From Rhodobacteraceae bacterium HLUCCO18 (GTDB lineage: Bacteria; Pseudomonadota; Alphaproteobacteria; Rhodobacterales; Rhodobacteraceae), in NCBI GenBank assembly GCA_001314805.1, contig LJSY01000012.1, positions 1 to 64,000 of the forward strand: a stretch of 64,000 nt of DNA. Direction: 5' to 3'. The stretch's first letter is position 1, and every line of letters starts with the position of its first letter. Position numbers and translations under genes: made by a program. Below, one piece after another: positions 48,613 through 57,345 of this stretch. The notes under the pieces are model-generated. The model was not told the origin of the DNA and searched no databases. It saw only the letters and a list, made by a program, of their open reading frames with translations.

Positions 48613-48887
48613 GTCCGTTGCTCCCGTCGATTGCAGAGTGTCCCGCGCCACGCCGACGCGGCGATGTTACCCGGAGGCCACCCCCCGGGCACAATTTCCG
48701 CGCGCGGGACCGGCCCCATCACGGGGTCAACGCGGTCACACCGGCTTCGGGTCCCTGAAGCACGCAGAAATCGGACGATACCGGGCGCCGCCTGGCCATG
48801 AAGGAGGTCGGGATCATTGGCCTCTGCGCTGCGGCCTGCTATGCCGCCACCCGCTGCAAGGTTGATCGAAACGAGGGGGAGGACGAC

Positions 48888-49766
48888 ATGCGCATTCTGT
48901 TCACGGGAGGTTCCGGCAAGGCCGGCAAGCACGCGATCGCCCATCTTGTGGCACAGGGTCACCGTGTCCTGAACCTCGATCTCGTGCCACTGGACGCCGA
49001 AGGGGTCGACAACCGGATCGCCGACATCACCGATGCCGGGCAGGTCTATGACGTGATGTCCAGCTACGCGGGCTTCGATGAACTCGACACCGGCGCGGGC
49101 GTGCCGAAATTCGACGCCGTCGTGCATTTCGCCGCCGTCCCGCGCATCCTGCTGACCTCGGACAACGAGTGTTTCCGGGTCAACACGCTGGGCACTTACA
49201 ACGTCATCGACGCCGCCGTGAAATTCGGCGTGCGCAAGATCGTCTTCGCCTCTTCGGAAACGACCTACGGCATCTGCTTCGCCCATGGAGAGCGCAAGCC
49301 GGACTACCTGCCAGTGGATGAGGATCATCCGACCGTGCCCGAGGACAGCTATGCCATGTCCAAGGTCGCCAATGAGGTCACGGCGCGCAGTTTCCAGCGC
49401 CGCAGCGGCTTCGACATCTACGGGCTCAGGATCAACAACGTGATCGAGCCGCACGAATACGCCGAGAACTTCCCGGCCTATATCGAGGACCCGTCGCTGC
49501 GCCGGCGCAACGTCTTCGCCTATATCGACGCGCGCGATCTCGGTCAGATGGTCGATCGTTGTCTTGCCGTTGACGGCCTGGGATACCAGGTCTTCAACGT
49601 GGCCAACAACACGCATTCGGTCGCGCTGACGACGTCGGAACTGGTCGACCGCTTTTTCGCGGATGTGCCGATCCGGTCGGAGCTGGCCGAGGACCGGTCC
49701 GTCTATTCGAACGCCAAGGCGAAGGCGCTACTCGGCTTCGCTCCGAGGCACGACTGGTTGCCCTGA
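48888..49766 (+). CDS. NAD-dependent epimerase/dehydratase family protein
   Basis: A 292-aa extended SDR. The nucleotide loop is ILFTGGSGKAGKHAIAHL (G-G-x-G-x-x-G), followed by VVHFAAVPRI, the catalytic Ser region FASSETTYG and Tyr/Lys in DSYAMSKVANE. It most likely acts on a sugar or a nucleotide-sugar. ATG 48888 has GGGGGAGG upstream; a start 30 codons earlier lacks homology. It stands on the opposite strand between the split rpsO and pnp genes. Confidence 0.9.
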   Translation: MRILFTGGSGKAGKHAIAHLVAQGHRVLNLDLVPLDAEGVDNRIADITDAGQVYDVMSSYAGFDELDTGAGVPKFDAVVHFAAVPRILLTSDNECFRVNTLGTYNVIDAAVKFGVRKIVFASSETTYGICFAHGERKPDYLPVDEDHPTVPEDSYAMSKVANEVTARSFQRRSGFDIYGLRINNVIEPHEYAENFPAYIEDPSLRRRNVFAYIDARDLGQMVDRCLAVDGLGYQVFNVANNTHSVALTTSELVDRFFADVPIRSELAEDRSVYSNAKAKALLGFAPRHDWLP

Positions 49767-50375
49767 GCGGCCTGGACGCCCGACCGCAGGGTGCCACGGG
49801 CACACGGCATGCCTCTCATGACGATCCTTCCGGATGGCTGGGCGGACGAGGAACCGCGCTTGCCAGCCACGGCACATTCGACGCTGTCAGGATGTGAGCA
49901 TCGCCTGCAAGCGGGCCAGAGCGCGCGGGCACTTGGCAAGCTCCACGACGCAGCGCCGATCGTTGCGCGGATCGTCGGTCTCGACCCGCTCGGCGCCCTG
50001 TCGCGCGCTGCGGCGGAACGGCATGACGACACCGGTCTTCATGCTGTCGGTTTGCGGTTGGCGCGTCGCGCTCTGCATCCCTCGTCTCCTGTCGTTGCCT
50101 GTCTTGCCTCTCGGACAGTCAAAACAGCGTGGCCGCAACAGAATGGCGACAGAATGGCGACAGTTGCCCGATTTCGCGGCGATTATGCCCCCGAGGCGAA
50201 AAAGTATGCCGATACGCGCCTCGCATCGCGCGGAGGTGTCGGCGCTGTTCACGGTCGTCCGATGCCCGACGGTTGGCGTGAACCCGAAGCGGTGCCGGGG
50301 GACAGCACCCGGGATTTCGCTGTCGGTGGCGAGGCGAGCGATCCTGGCTCCATCGACGCCCGGGATGTCGCAAAA
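49767..50375. other. largely gene-free interval between epimerase gene and rpsO terminator
   Basis: About 600 bp. Apart from the small frame at 49887-50078 and an 11-bp direct tandem repeat (AGAATGGCGAC at 50140-50150 and 50151-50161), I see no supported gene. The open frames that cross it have no family features. Confidence 0.5.
49887..50078 (-). CDS. possible small basic protein, unknown
   Basis: A 63-residue frame (MQSATRQPQTDSMKTGVVMP, then FRRSARQGAERVETDDPRND and RRCVVELAKCPRALARLQAM). It has an AGGAG ribosome site 9 nt before the ATG at 50078. The C-terminal half looks protein-like (amphipathic helix with two cysteines). It is otherwise unsupported, and may be a remnant or non-coding. 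Confidence 0.35.
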   Translation of the reverse strand: MQSATRQPQTDSMKTGVVMPFRRSARQGAERVETDDPRNDRRCVVELAKCPRALARLQAMLTS

Positions 50376-50405
50376 CAAAAAGGGCCGCGCGATGCGGCCC
50401 CTTTT
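50376..50405 (-). terminator. Rho-independent terminator of rpsO
   Basis: Minus-strand GGGGCCGCATCGCGCGGCCC followed by TTTTTG. It lies about 25 nt downstream of the rpsO stop and separates it from pnp. Confidence 0.85.
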
Positions 50406-50427
50406 GGTCCTTGGCGGATGCTTCGTC

Positions 50428-50697
50428 TCAGCGGCGGATGCCGAGACGCCCGATGAGATCCGTGTAGCGGCTCTCTTCCTTCGCCTTCAGGTAATCCAGA
50501 AGCTTCCGGCGCTGCGCGACCAGTTTCAGAAGTCCACGGCGGGAGTGGTTGTCCTTCTTGTGGGTCTTGAAGTGCTCGGTCAGCGTCGCGATGCGGCTCG
50601 TGAGGATGGCGACCTGCACCTCGGGCGAACCGGTGTCGCCGTCCTTGGTCGCGAATTCCTTCATCAGCCGGCTTTTTTCTTCAGCGGTAATCGACAT
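50428..50697 (-). CDS. rpsO: 30S ribosomal protein S15
   Basis: An 89-aa protein of standard length. [60 protein letters not shown] and a C-terminal [12 protein letters not shown] are the S15 blocks. It binds 16S rRNA early in assembly and often represses its own message. GGAGAC precedes ATG 50697. It has its own terminator, unlike the usual rpsO-pnp read-through arrangement. Confidence 0.98.
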   Translation of the reverse strand: MSITAEEKSRLMKEFATKDGDTGSPEVQVAILTSRIATLTEHFKTHKKDNHSRRGLLKLVAQRRKLLDYLKAKEESRYTDLIGRLGIRR

Positions 50698-51068
50698 CGG
50701 GGTCTCCTTTGTTTCAGAGGGTCATGGCGCAAGCCGGGATGTCGTCCAGCAGGGCCCGTGGAGGAACCGAAGGCGACATGCGCCGCTCCGGATGCGGGCG
50801 GTTACCGCAAAAACCGGCGCAATGAAAAGCCCAAATCGCCGTCTCGCGTCCACGACCCCCGGAATTTTTCGCGAAAGCCGCGCAAGCCGCCGTCGCAAGT
50901 TGAGGATTTGGCAACTTTTCGGGACCAAGAAGGCCCCGAACCCCGCGGAACGCCCCGGCCGCAATGCTGCGGCCGGCGTACCCCGGTGAGCATCGTCAGA
51001 AGGCATGCACCTTCCGGACCCGTTCGGCTCCGGAAGCTCGACGGCGTCTCACGAATAGGGGGAACGAC
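50698..51068. other. intergenic region upstream of rpsO
   Basis: A 371-bp gap between the divergent rpsO and the acidic repeat protein gene. It contains a perfect 9-bp inverted repeat CCGGCCGCA (50955-50963) / TGCGGCCGG (50968-50976) with a 4-base loop, oriented without T run. The rpsO promoter must lie here, but I could not single out a convincing one. Confidence 0.5.
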
Positions 51069-52034
51069 ATGCTTGCCGCCGGTGGAGTGCTTGGTTTGCT
51101 GCTGATGGGCACCGCCGTCAGCGGATTGATGGCTGGCGCCGACGGCGCGGCCCGTGGCGCGGACGACGACGATGAGGGGCGCGACCCCTCGCCTGACGCC
51201 ACGGGTGCCAAGCTCGATCCCTTGTCCGAGGCGACATGGCAAGCGACAGGGCGGGCGACAGGGACGGCCGACTTCGCCGCAGACGGCGGCCCCGAGGGCG
51301 CGGCACCGTCCGATGTCGCCGTGGCGCCGCTCGCGCAGCTGCTGTTCGGCGCGCCGGCCGGCGTGGGAACAGGCGCCGGGGACGCGCATGGCGACTCCGA
51401 GGGCGCCGAGGATGATGATGTCTTCGCGTCGCTCGACGACGACACGGACGACCTCATCACCCATGACGTCGTCGACACCACCCAGTTTCCCGGCGGCCCG
51501 GACATCCCTCTTGTCGCCGATTTCGATTGCGCGACGGATCGCCTGATCCTCGATTTCGACGGCACCGAGGAAGAGGCGCCGCGCATCACCGTCGACCTCG
51601 AAACGTCCCCGGGCAATGCGGTGGTGGAGGCCAATGGCGTTGCCGTCACGTTGGTCGCGGGCGCAAGCGCCCTCACGGCGGAACAGGTCGACATCGTCAT
51701 GTCCGGAACCCCGTCCGAGGCGCTGCCCCCATCCCCTTCCGGCGGCCCGGGCGAGGCGAGCTTGGGCGCGGACGGCGGCGGGCAAGCCGGCGACGTCGTC
51801 GGCACCGTCACGGATTTCGACCGCGATGCGGACCGGATCGAAATCCTCTACGATCCCGAAGTCGTGCCGGATCCGTCCGTGGATGTCGTCGACTTCAGCG
51901 ATGGAACGGGTGCCAGCATCGTCCTGAACGGAGAGCCGATCCTCCATGTCGTGGGCGCGCAGGGCCTGGACCCCTCCGAGGTCGCGTTGCGCGCGTCCCC
52001 TGCGCTCGCCACCGCGTCACCCGGGCATGCCTGA
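51069..52034 (+). CDS. acidic two-repeat protein, probably exported (RTX/haemolysin-type related)
   Basis: A 321-aa, very acidic protein. Residues 1-22 are hydrophobic (MLAAGGVLGLLLMGTAVSGL) and could be an uncleaved signal or anchor. An Asp/Glu/Gly/Ala-rich low-complexity part (23-145) follows. Two related repeats of about 60 residues come next: 149-210 (VADFDCATDRLILDF ... VAGASALTAEQVDIV) and 248-307 (VTDFDRDADRIEILY ... VVGAQGLDPSEVAL). This D-F-D-x-x-x-D repeat is common in large secreted calcium-binding proteins of roseobacters (recollection). No classic GGxGxD nonapeptides are present. Confidence 0.7.
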   Translation: MLAAGGVLGLLLMGTAVSGLMAGADGAARGADDDDEGRDPSPDATGAKLDPLSEATWQATGRATGTADFAADGGPEGAAPSDVAVAPLAQLLFGAPAGVGTGAGDAHGDSEGAEDDDVFASLDDDTDDLITHDVVDTTQFPGGPDIPLVADFDCATDRLILDFDGTEEEAPRITVDLETSPGNAVVEANGVAVTLVAGASALTAEQVDIVMSGTPSEALPPSPSGGPGEASLGADGGGQAGDVVGTVTDFDRDADRIEILYDPEVVPDPSVDVVDFSDGTGASIVLNGEPILHVVGAQGLDPSEVALRASPALATASPGHA

Positions 52035-52037
52035 GCG

Positions 52038-52931
52038 TCAGGCGCCCCGAAAATGGGGCAGGAACTCGGCGATCACCGCGTCGGGGGCCTCGTCCATGGC
52101 GAAATGGCCCACCCCCGGGATCATGGCGCCGGTGACCTCCTGCGCCCATGCTTTCCAGCAGGACAACGGGTCGCCGCTGCGCGCCGGAAAACCGGCCTCC
52201 GCCCAGATGAAATGGAGCGGGGCCGCGATGCGGCGGCCCGCGCGGCGGTCGGCTTCGTCAAGCTGCCGGTCGATGCCTGCACCCGCGCGATAGTCGCCGC
52301 ACATGGCCGCGACGCGCGCGGGGTCCGAGGCCTGCGCCCGGTAGGAGGCCAGCGCGGCCTGCGAAAACGCCGAGAGATCGCGCGCCTTCGTCCAGCTTGC
52401 CAGCGTCCAGTCCAGATATCCCGCACCATCGGAAAGGATCATGCGCTCGGGCAGCGGCGCGGGCTGCGCGAGGAAGGTCCAGTGATAGGCCTTGAGCGCA
52501 AGCTCGGCTGTCCACGCGGCCCAGAAATCCCCGGTCGGCACCACCTCGACGATGCCCAGCCGCGCCACCCGTTCGGGATGATCCAGCGCCAGCCGGTAGC
52601 TCACGCGCGCCCCGCGATCATGGCCGAGGAGATGGGCGCGCCCGATACCCAGTGCATCCATCAGCCCGACGATATCCCGCGCCATCTCGCGCTTGGAATA
52701 TGCGTGATGATGCGGGTCATCCGCCGGCGCGTCGCTGTCGCCGTAACCGCGAAGGTCCGGTACGATCACGTCGAAATGCTCGGCGAAAGCCGGGGCGACC
52801 TTTTCCCACGCCATGTGGTTCTGCGGATATCCGTGCAGCAGGATCAGCGGGTCTCCGACGCCGGCCCGGTGCACCGACAGGCGCAACCCGTTGGTCTCGG
52901 CAAACCGCTGCTCGAACCCCGCGATGGCCAT
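52038..52931 (-). CDS. alpha/beta hydrolase of the haloacetate dehalogenase type
   Basis: A 297-aa protein. The oxyanion region is LHGYPQNHMAWEKVAP. The nucleophile elbow is LLGHDRGARVSYRLALDHPE with an aspartate nucleophile, and the active histidine is in GVGHFAMDEAP. A His-Trp pair (AYHWTFLAQP) and the tyrosine in CGDYRAGAGID sit where fluoroacetate dehalogenases hold the halide. This points to haloacetate dehalogenase rather than an esterase; epoxide hydrolases share the Asp nucleophile. GGAGG precedes ATG 52931. It is convergent with the acidic repeat gene, 3 nt apart. Confidence 0.85.
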   Translation of the reverse strand: MAIAGFEQRFAETNGLRLSVHRAGVGDPLILLHGYPQNHMAWEKVAPAFAEHFDVIVPDLRGYGDSDAPADDPHHHAYSKREMARDIVGLMDALGIGRAHLLGHDRGARVSYRLALDHPERVARLGIVEVVPTGDFWAAWTAELALKAYHWTFLAQPAPLPERMILSDGAGYLDWTLASWTKARDLSAFSQAALASYRAQASDPARVAAMCGDYRAGAGIDRQLDEADRRAGRRIAAPLHFIWAEAGFPARSGDPLSCWKAWAQEVTGAMIPGVGHFAMDEAPDAVIAEFLPHFRGA

Positions 52932-52983
52932 GCACGCCTCCAGATTTGTCCGGAACCGATGCTGCCGCGCCGGGCGGGGAGGG

Positions 52984-53499
52984 TCAATCGCCCGCGTGCC
53001 ACGCCACAGGCTGCACGGAATACCCGATGTAGAGCGGATGCTTGGGGTGGCCATCCTTCGACAGCCCCAGATGCGTCAGAGCCGCCCCCGACACGCGCAA
53101 CAGGCGCTCGACCTCGGGCCCGCGGCCCAGATGCGCGCCATGGGTGCCCCAGGCACAGATGACGCTGTCCGCCCAGGGCAGGCTGTCGAGGATCGCCGCG
53201 TCGTTCCCCGGCCCTACCGGATCGACGGCGGCGCGCATCTGGCGCGGGTCCGTCGCGCGCCATGCGAAGATGTTGAGCACCCGGAACGCGCCGAAGCCAA
53301 GCGCCCGCGCCCGGCGTTCGCAGCGTTCGACGGTCGGGTCGTTTTGCATCTCCGTCGCGGTGGAGGGGTTGAGCATGATGAAGAGCGCCCGCGCGCCGGC
53401 CTCGTCCCAAACCCGCGTCAGCGAATAGCGGTACCGTTCGCAATCGGAATAGACCGCGACGCTGGCCGCATCGCCCTTCTGGAAGGTCCGCGTGATCAT
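52984..53499 (-). CDS. DUF1643 domain protein
   Basis: A 171-aa protein with YRYSLTRVWDEAGARALFIM, LNPSTATEMQNDPTVERCER, GFGAFRVLNIFAWRATDP and VICAWGTHG: the ordered DUF1643 blocks. The function of this family is unknown. ATG 53499 (MITRTF) has AAGAG 6 nt upstream; an ATG two codons earlier is also possible. It lies between truB and the dehalogenase-like gene on the same strand. Confidence 0.85.
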   Translation of the reverse strand: MITRTFQKGDAASVAVYSDCERYRYSLTRVWDEAGARALFIMLNPSTATEMQNDPTVERCERRARALGFGAFRVLNIFAWRATDPRQMRAAVDPVGPGNDAAILDSLPWADSVICAWGTHGAHLGRGPEVERLLRVSGAALTHLGLSKDGHPKHPLYIGYSVQPVAWHAGD

Positions 53500-53539
53500 G
53501 CGCATCTCTTGCCAGAGGTCCGGTGCGGCGAAAAACGGG

Positions 53540-54445
53540 TCACAGGCTGAACACCCGTTCGGGATGCAACTCGCCCCCGCGAAACCGGCCGACCGCAACG
53601 GGCTGCCCGTCCAGCGAGGCCCAGGCGAGATCGCCGTATTCCGCATCGCCCGGCAGCACGTGACCCGGATTGCCGTTCCTCAGCCGCGCCGCGCCCTCCT
53701 CGGTCGCACGCAGCTCCGGCAGGTCGCTCAGGCCCAGCGCCACGGGCTGCAGCAGGGCGTCGATCTCCGGCGTTTTCGCAAGCGCCTCGACCCGGTCCAG
53801 CGTCACCGCCTCCTCGATATCGAAGGGCCCGACCCATGTGCGCCGGAGCGTCACCACGTGGCCGAGGCAGCCCAGCGCGCGCCCGAGATCCCGCGCGATG
53901 GCGCGCACGTATCCGCCCGCGCCGCAGACGAAGCGGAACACGGCATGATCGGCATCGGGGCAGGACAGAAGCGTCAGCTCGTCCACGTAGAGATCGCGCG
54001 CGGCGAGCTCCATGGTCTCACCGGCGCGCGCGATGTCATAGGCGCGGTTTCCGTCCACCTTGACGGCGGAAAACTGCGGCGGAACCTGCCGGATGTCGCC
54101 GATGAACTGCGGCAGCGCGGCGGCGATCCCGGCCTCGGTCGGCCGGTCCGGCGAGGTTTCGATAACCTCGCCTTCGGCATCGTCGGTGGTCGTCTGCTGG
54201 CCCCAGCGGACGGTGAACTCGTAGCCCTTCAGCGCGTCGCCCAGATAGGCGATCGTCTTGGTCGCCTCGCCCAGCGCCACGGGCAGAAGCCCGGTGGCGT
54301 CAGGGTCGAGCGTGCCCGCATGGCCCGCCTTCTTGGCGTCGAAGGCCCAGCGCAGCTTGTTCACCACGGCGGTGGAGGTCAGTCCGGCAGGCTTGTCCAC
54401 CAGAACCCAACCTGAAATGTCGCGGCCTTTCCTTCTGCGTCCCAT
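53540..54445 (-). CDS. truB: TruB, tRNA pseudouridine-55 synthase
   Basis: A 301-aa enzyme modifying U55 in the T loop of tRNAs. Motif I is [14 protein letters not shown], the catalytic aspartate is in [20 protein letters not shown], followed by [21 protein letters not shown] and [15 protein letters not shown]. Full length. It follows the DUF2233 gene on the rbfA strand and is part of the dispersed rbfA-truB-rpsO-pnp set. Confidence 0.97.
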   Translation of the reverse strand: MGRRRKGRDISGWVLVDKPAGLTSTAVVNKLRWAFDAKKAGHAGTLDPDATGLLPVALGEATKTIAYLGDALKGYEFTVRWGQQTTTDDAEGEVIETSPDRPTEAGIAAALPQFIGDIRQVPPQFSAVKVDGNRAYDIARAGETMELAARDLYVDELTLLSCPDADHAVFRFVCGAGGYVRAIARDLGRALGCLGHVVTLRRTWVGPFDIEEAVTLDRVEALAKTPEIDALLQPVALGLSDLPELRATEEGAARLRNGNPGHVLPGDAEYGDLAWASLDGQPVAVGRFRGGELHPERVFSL

Positions 54446-54506
54446 GACCCTGTCTCACTGCAGTCCGGCCGGGTGCCGGGTGTCCCGAAAGGGCGTCCTG
54501 CTACCC

Positions 54507-55262
54507 TCAGCCTTCGCCGCCGTCAACGGAGGGCTCGGTCCGGACGATGCCGATGATCGGACCCACCGGAAAGCCGAAGTCGGACCGGTCGATCCCCGGC
54601 GCGTGCAGCCGGGAGACGCGGCCATCGAGATAGAGCGCGTTCGGCGTGTCAAACGCGTCACGGAAAAGGCGCGCGAAGTGGTGAAAATTCACCGGCTCGT
54701 CGGCGATGGCCAGCACCATCCGCCGCCCGTCGTCGGACACGCCCACACCGTTGCGGATGTTCAGGCTCGAACTGTTCGGCCGGAAGCGCGGATGCAGTTC
54801 CCCATCGATCACCAGCATCGGTCCCGATTGCGTCGCGAAGCGGCAGGAAGGACCCGCCTCGGCGAACCGGCGGCTTTCGATGACATCCGCGCCGGCCTCC
54901 GAGATGCAAAGAACCCCGTTCGGCAGAAGGCCGAAATTGCCGGGCCCATCGCTCGTGACCAGCCACATCTCCTCGATGCCATCTTCGATATAGAGGCCGA
55001 CCGGTCGCAGGTCCTCGTGGAACATGCCCGCGTTCATCGCCAGCACAAGCCGTTCGCCATCGGCGAGGCCGGATTGCAGCCGCGAGAACGTGCCGTAGAC
55101 CTCGCCCTTGGGGTCGCGCAGGAAAAGCCGGACATCGTCACGCTGCATGTCCACCGTGCAGGCGGTGAACCGCGCCCCGTCGAAAAGGATGCCCTGACAC
55201 TCCGCTGCCGACGCCGGAGGCGCAGTCAGCAGGCCCAGAGCCACTAGGGCCGCACGGATCAT
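54507..55262 (-). CDS. exported DUF2233 / phosphodiester-glycosidase-like protein
   Basis: A 251-aa precursor with a Sec signal ([20 protein letters not shown]). The mature part has [54 protein letters not shown] and [13 protein letters not shown], the block order of the NAGPA/DUF2233 family. Family members remove sugar phosphodiesters or act on envelope polymers. The ATG overlaps the rbfA stop (ATGA), so it is translationally coupled to a ribosome-assembly gene. Confidence 0.88.
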   Translation of the reverse strand: MIRAALVALGLLTAPPASAAECQGILFDGARFTACTVDMQRDDVRLFLRDPKGEVYGTFSRLQSGLADGERLVLAMNAGMFHEDLRPVGLYIEDGIEEMWLVTSDGPGNFGLLPNGVLCISEAGADVIESRRFAEAGPSCRFATQSGPMLVIDGELHPRFRPNSSSLNIRNGVGVSDDGRRMVLAIADEPVNFHHFARLFRDAFDTPNALYLDGRVSRLHAPGIDRSDFGFPVGPIIGIVRTEPSVDGGEG

Positions 55263-55699
55263 GTACCGTTCTCCCCATCCTCCCGGTCGTCTTCGTCATC
55301 GCGCGACAGCTCGACATCGCGGCGCACGCGTTCGTCGGAAAACAGACGCCGGGTATCATCCATCCGATCGAAGGTCTCGTCGATCACGAACCGCAGGTCG
55401 GGGGCGTATTTCAGCGTCATCTCGCGCATCACGGCGCGCCGCAACTCGCCCCGGTTCCGCTTCAGCGCATCGATGGCCTCGGCCCGTCCGGCGCCGCCCA
55501 GCGGCATCACGTAGACCGTGGCGATCTTCAGGTCGGGCGAGGTCCGCACCTCGCCCACCGTGATCGACATCGCGTTAAGTTCGGGGTCATGGACGTCGCC
55601 GCGCGCGAGCACGCTCGAAAGCGTACGGCGGATCAGTTCGCCCACCCGCAGCTGTCTCTGGGACGGGCCGGCGCCGTCGTGATGCCTGTTCTTCGCCAT
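55259..55699 (-). CDS. rbfA: RbfA, 30S ribosome-binding factor
   Basis: A 146-aa KH-like protein for late 16S maturation. [60 protein letters not shown] and a charged C-terminal tail ([14 protein letters not shown]) are typical. ATG 55699 (MAKNRHHDG) is the family start. First in the rbfA - DUF2233 - truB order on this strand, divergent from dapB. Confidence 0.96.
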   Translation of the reverse strand: MAKNRHHDGAGPSQRQLRVGELIRRTLSSVLARGDVHDPELNAMSITVGEVRTSPDLKIATVYVMPLGGAGRAEAIDALKRNRGELRRAVMREMTLKYAPDLRFVIDETFDRMDDTRRLFSDERVRRDVELSRDDEDDREDGENGT

Positions 55700-55819
55700 G
55701 CTGAGCCTCTCGTCGTTCCACCGGAGGTATGTCATGCGCCGCCCACTCGCAAGCGACCGCTTTCGCCCGAGCCCCGCTTGCGATAGACGCGAGGTCGGTA
55801 TCGCGCGACGGAGACGGAG

Positions 55820-56653
55820 ATGGCGGAGAGCGTTGGCATTGCGGTGATGGGCGCGTCGGGACGGATGGGCCGGATGCTGATCGACACCATCGGGCAAAGC
55901 GATCACGCCCATCTCGTCGCCGTCACCGAGCGCGAGGGGCACGACTGGGTCGGGCAGGACCTCGGCGAGGCGCTGGGCCGGGGTCGGATGGACGTCCCGG
56001 TCTTCGGCGATCCGCTCGACGCCATCGTGAATGCGCAGGCGGTGATCGATTTCACCACGCCCGAGGCCACCGTGGCCCATGCGCAGCTCACGGCGCAGGC
56101 GCGCTGCGTGCATGTCATCGGAACGACGGGGCTCGCCGACGACGACCTAGCCAGGCTCGACGCCGCCGCGCGCCATGCCACCATCGTGCGGGCCGGCAAC
56201 ATGAGCCTCGGCGTCAACCTTCTGACACGGCTGGTGCAGCAGGTCGCGGCCGCGCTCGACAGCGATTTCGACATCGAGGTGGTCGAGAGGCACCACCGCC
56301 ACAAGGTCGACGCGCCTTCGGGCACCGCCCTGATGCTGGGCGAGGCCGCCGCGGCGGGGCGCGGCGTGAACCTGTCCGAGGTTACCGAAAGCGGGCGCGA
56401 CGGGATCACCGGACCGCGGGCCGAGAACGCGATCGGGTTTTCCGCCATTCGCGGAGGCGATATCGTGGGGGAACACGACGTGATCTTCGCCGGACCGGGC
56501 GAGCGGATCGTCGTCTCTCATATCGCCACGGACCGGGGCATCTTCGCTCGCGGCGCGCTCAAGGCCGCGCTCTGGGGTCAGGGCAAGCCGCCGGGTCACT
56601 ACTCCATGGCCAGCGTGCTCGGGCTTTCGCCGATGGATGACGGCGCCCCTTGA
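55820..56653 (+). CDS. dapB: DapB, 4-hydroxy-tetrahydrodipicolinate reductase
   Basis: A 277-aa enzyme of the lysine/diaminopimelate pathway. The NAD(P) loop is [14 protein letters not shown], followed by [29 protein letters not shown] [13 protein letters not shown] and the catalytic [16 protein letters not shown]. It ends [16 protein letters not shown] 55820 lies after GGAGACGGAG. Confidence 0.97.
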   Translation: MAESVGIAVMGASGRMGRMLIDTIGQSDHAHLVAVTEREGHDWVGQDLGEALGRGRMDVPVFGDPLDAIVNAQAVIDFTTPEATVAHAQLTAQARCVHVIGTTGLADDDLARLDAAARHATIVRAGNMSLGVNLLTRLVQQVAAALDSDFDIEVVERHHRHKVDAPSGTALMLGEAAAAGRGVNLSEVTESGRDGITGPRAENAIGFSAIRGGDIVGEHDVIFAGPGERIVVSHIATDRGIFARGALKAALWGQGKPPGHYSMASVLGLSPMDDGAP

Positions 56654-56715
56654 AGGCAAACGGCCTTCCGCTAATTCACAACGCGGAATGGTTGGATTTT
56701 CAGGGATCGGGCCTC

Positions 56716-57093
56716 ATGTTTCGCCACGCCAAGAGTGTTCTTGCCGCATCGGTGGCCATGCTGACCATCTTCGTATCGGTCGATGCGATCGCGGCCGAAC
56801 CGTTCGACGTCGTGTCGTCCCGGGACTCCTTCGTCGATCTGGTGCAGGGACGGGAACTCAGGCGCTTCGGCATTCGCCTGACCGTCACGCCGGACGGCGA
56901 GATCGTGGGACGCGCCTTCGGCAGCGAGGTGACGGGCGACTGGGACTGGGAGAACGGCTATTTCTGCCGTGATCTCTTCTGGGGGGGCGAGGATCTGGGC
57001 TTCAACTGCCAGCTTGTGCAGGTGAACGGCGAGACCCTGCGCTTCACCACCGATCAGGGTCAGGGCATCTACGCGGACCTGACGCTGCGCTGA
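56716..57093 (+). CDS. small exported protein, unknown
   Basis: A 125-aa precursor with signal peptide MFRHAKSVLAASVAMLTIFV ending IAAE. The mature part of about 95 residues contains SFVDLVQGRELRRFGIRLTV, GRAFGSEVTGDWDWENGYFC and LGFNCQLVQVNGETLRFTTD, with two cysteines that could pair. It resembles small dihydrodipicolinate-operon neighbours annotated only as hypothetical. ATG 56716 is taken because the signal begins there; a TTG overlapping the dapB stop is in frame upstream. Confidence 0.75.
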   Translation: MFRHAKSVLAASVAMLTIFVSVDAIAAEPFDVVSSRDSFVDLVQGRELRRFGIRLTVTPDGEIVGRAFGSEVTGDWDWENGYFCRDLFWGGEDLGFNCQLVQVNGETLRFTTDQGQGIYADLTLR

Positions 57094-57102
57094 TCGCGCG
57101 GA

Positions 57103-57288
57103 TCAGAAGTCGATCGCCAGACCCTTCCTTTCCCAATCGCCGTAGCGCACCGGCTCGGGCCCGTCGCGGCCGCCCAGTTCCTTGGGAAGGTCGAGGTCCT
57201 TCTGCGCCTTGCGCCGTTCCTCCGCCTCGGCAAGCGCGCGCTGCGCCTCGGGCGGAAGATGAGAGATGTCACGGGGCGTTTCCGACAT
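57103..57288 (-). CDS. SdhAF4-type (DUF1674) succinate dehydrogenase assembly factor
   Basis: A 61-aa protein. The C-terminal signature GGRDGPEPVRYGDWERKG ending AIDF is diagnostic of DUF1674/SDHAF4, which binds flavinylated SdhA during complex II assembly. The N-terminal half is a charged helix (LPPEAQRALAEAEERRKAQK). It lies tail to tail with the small exported protein gene and head to head with rsmB (starts 57288 and 57346). No sdh genes are in the window. Confidence 0.9.
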   Translation of the reverse strand: MSETPRDISHLPPEAQRALAEAEERRKAQKDLDLPKELGGRDGPEPVRYGDWERKGLAIDF

Positions 57289-57345
57289 GGCGCAGGACCT
57301 CGGCGGGTTGTTCAGGCGTTGCCAGTGATATACGCCGCAACGCTC

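Noticed and set aside
48798..48887. 30-codon N-terminal extension of the epimerase
   Set aside because: The ribosome site and NAD-binding fold point to ATG 48888; the extension has no homology.
50140..50161. Two tandem copies of AGAATGGCGAC as the start of a repeat array
   Set aside because: Only two units with no spacers; not CRISPR-like and too short to be more than a local duplication.
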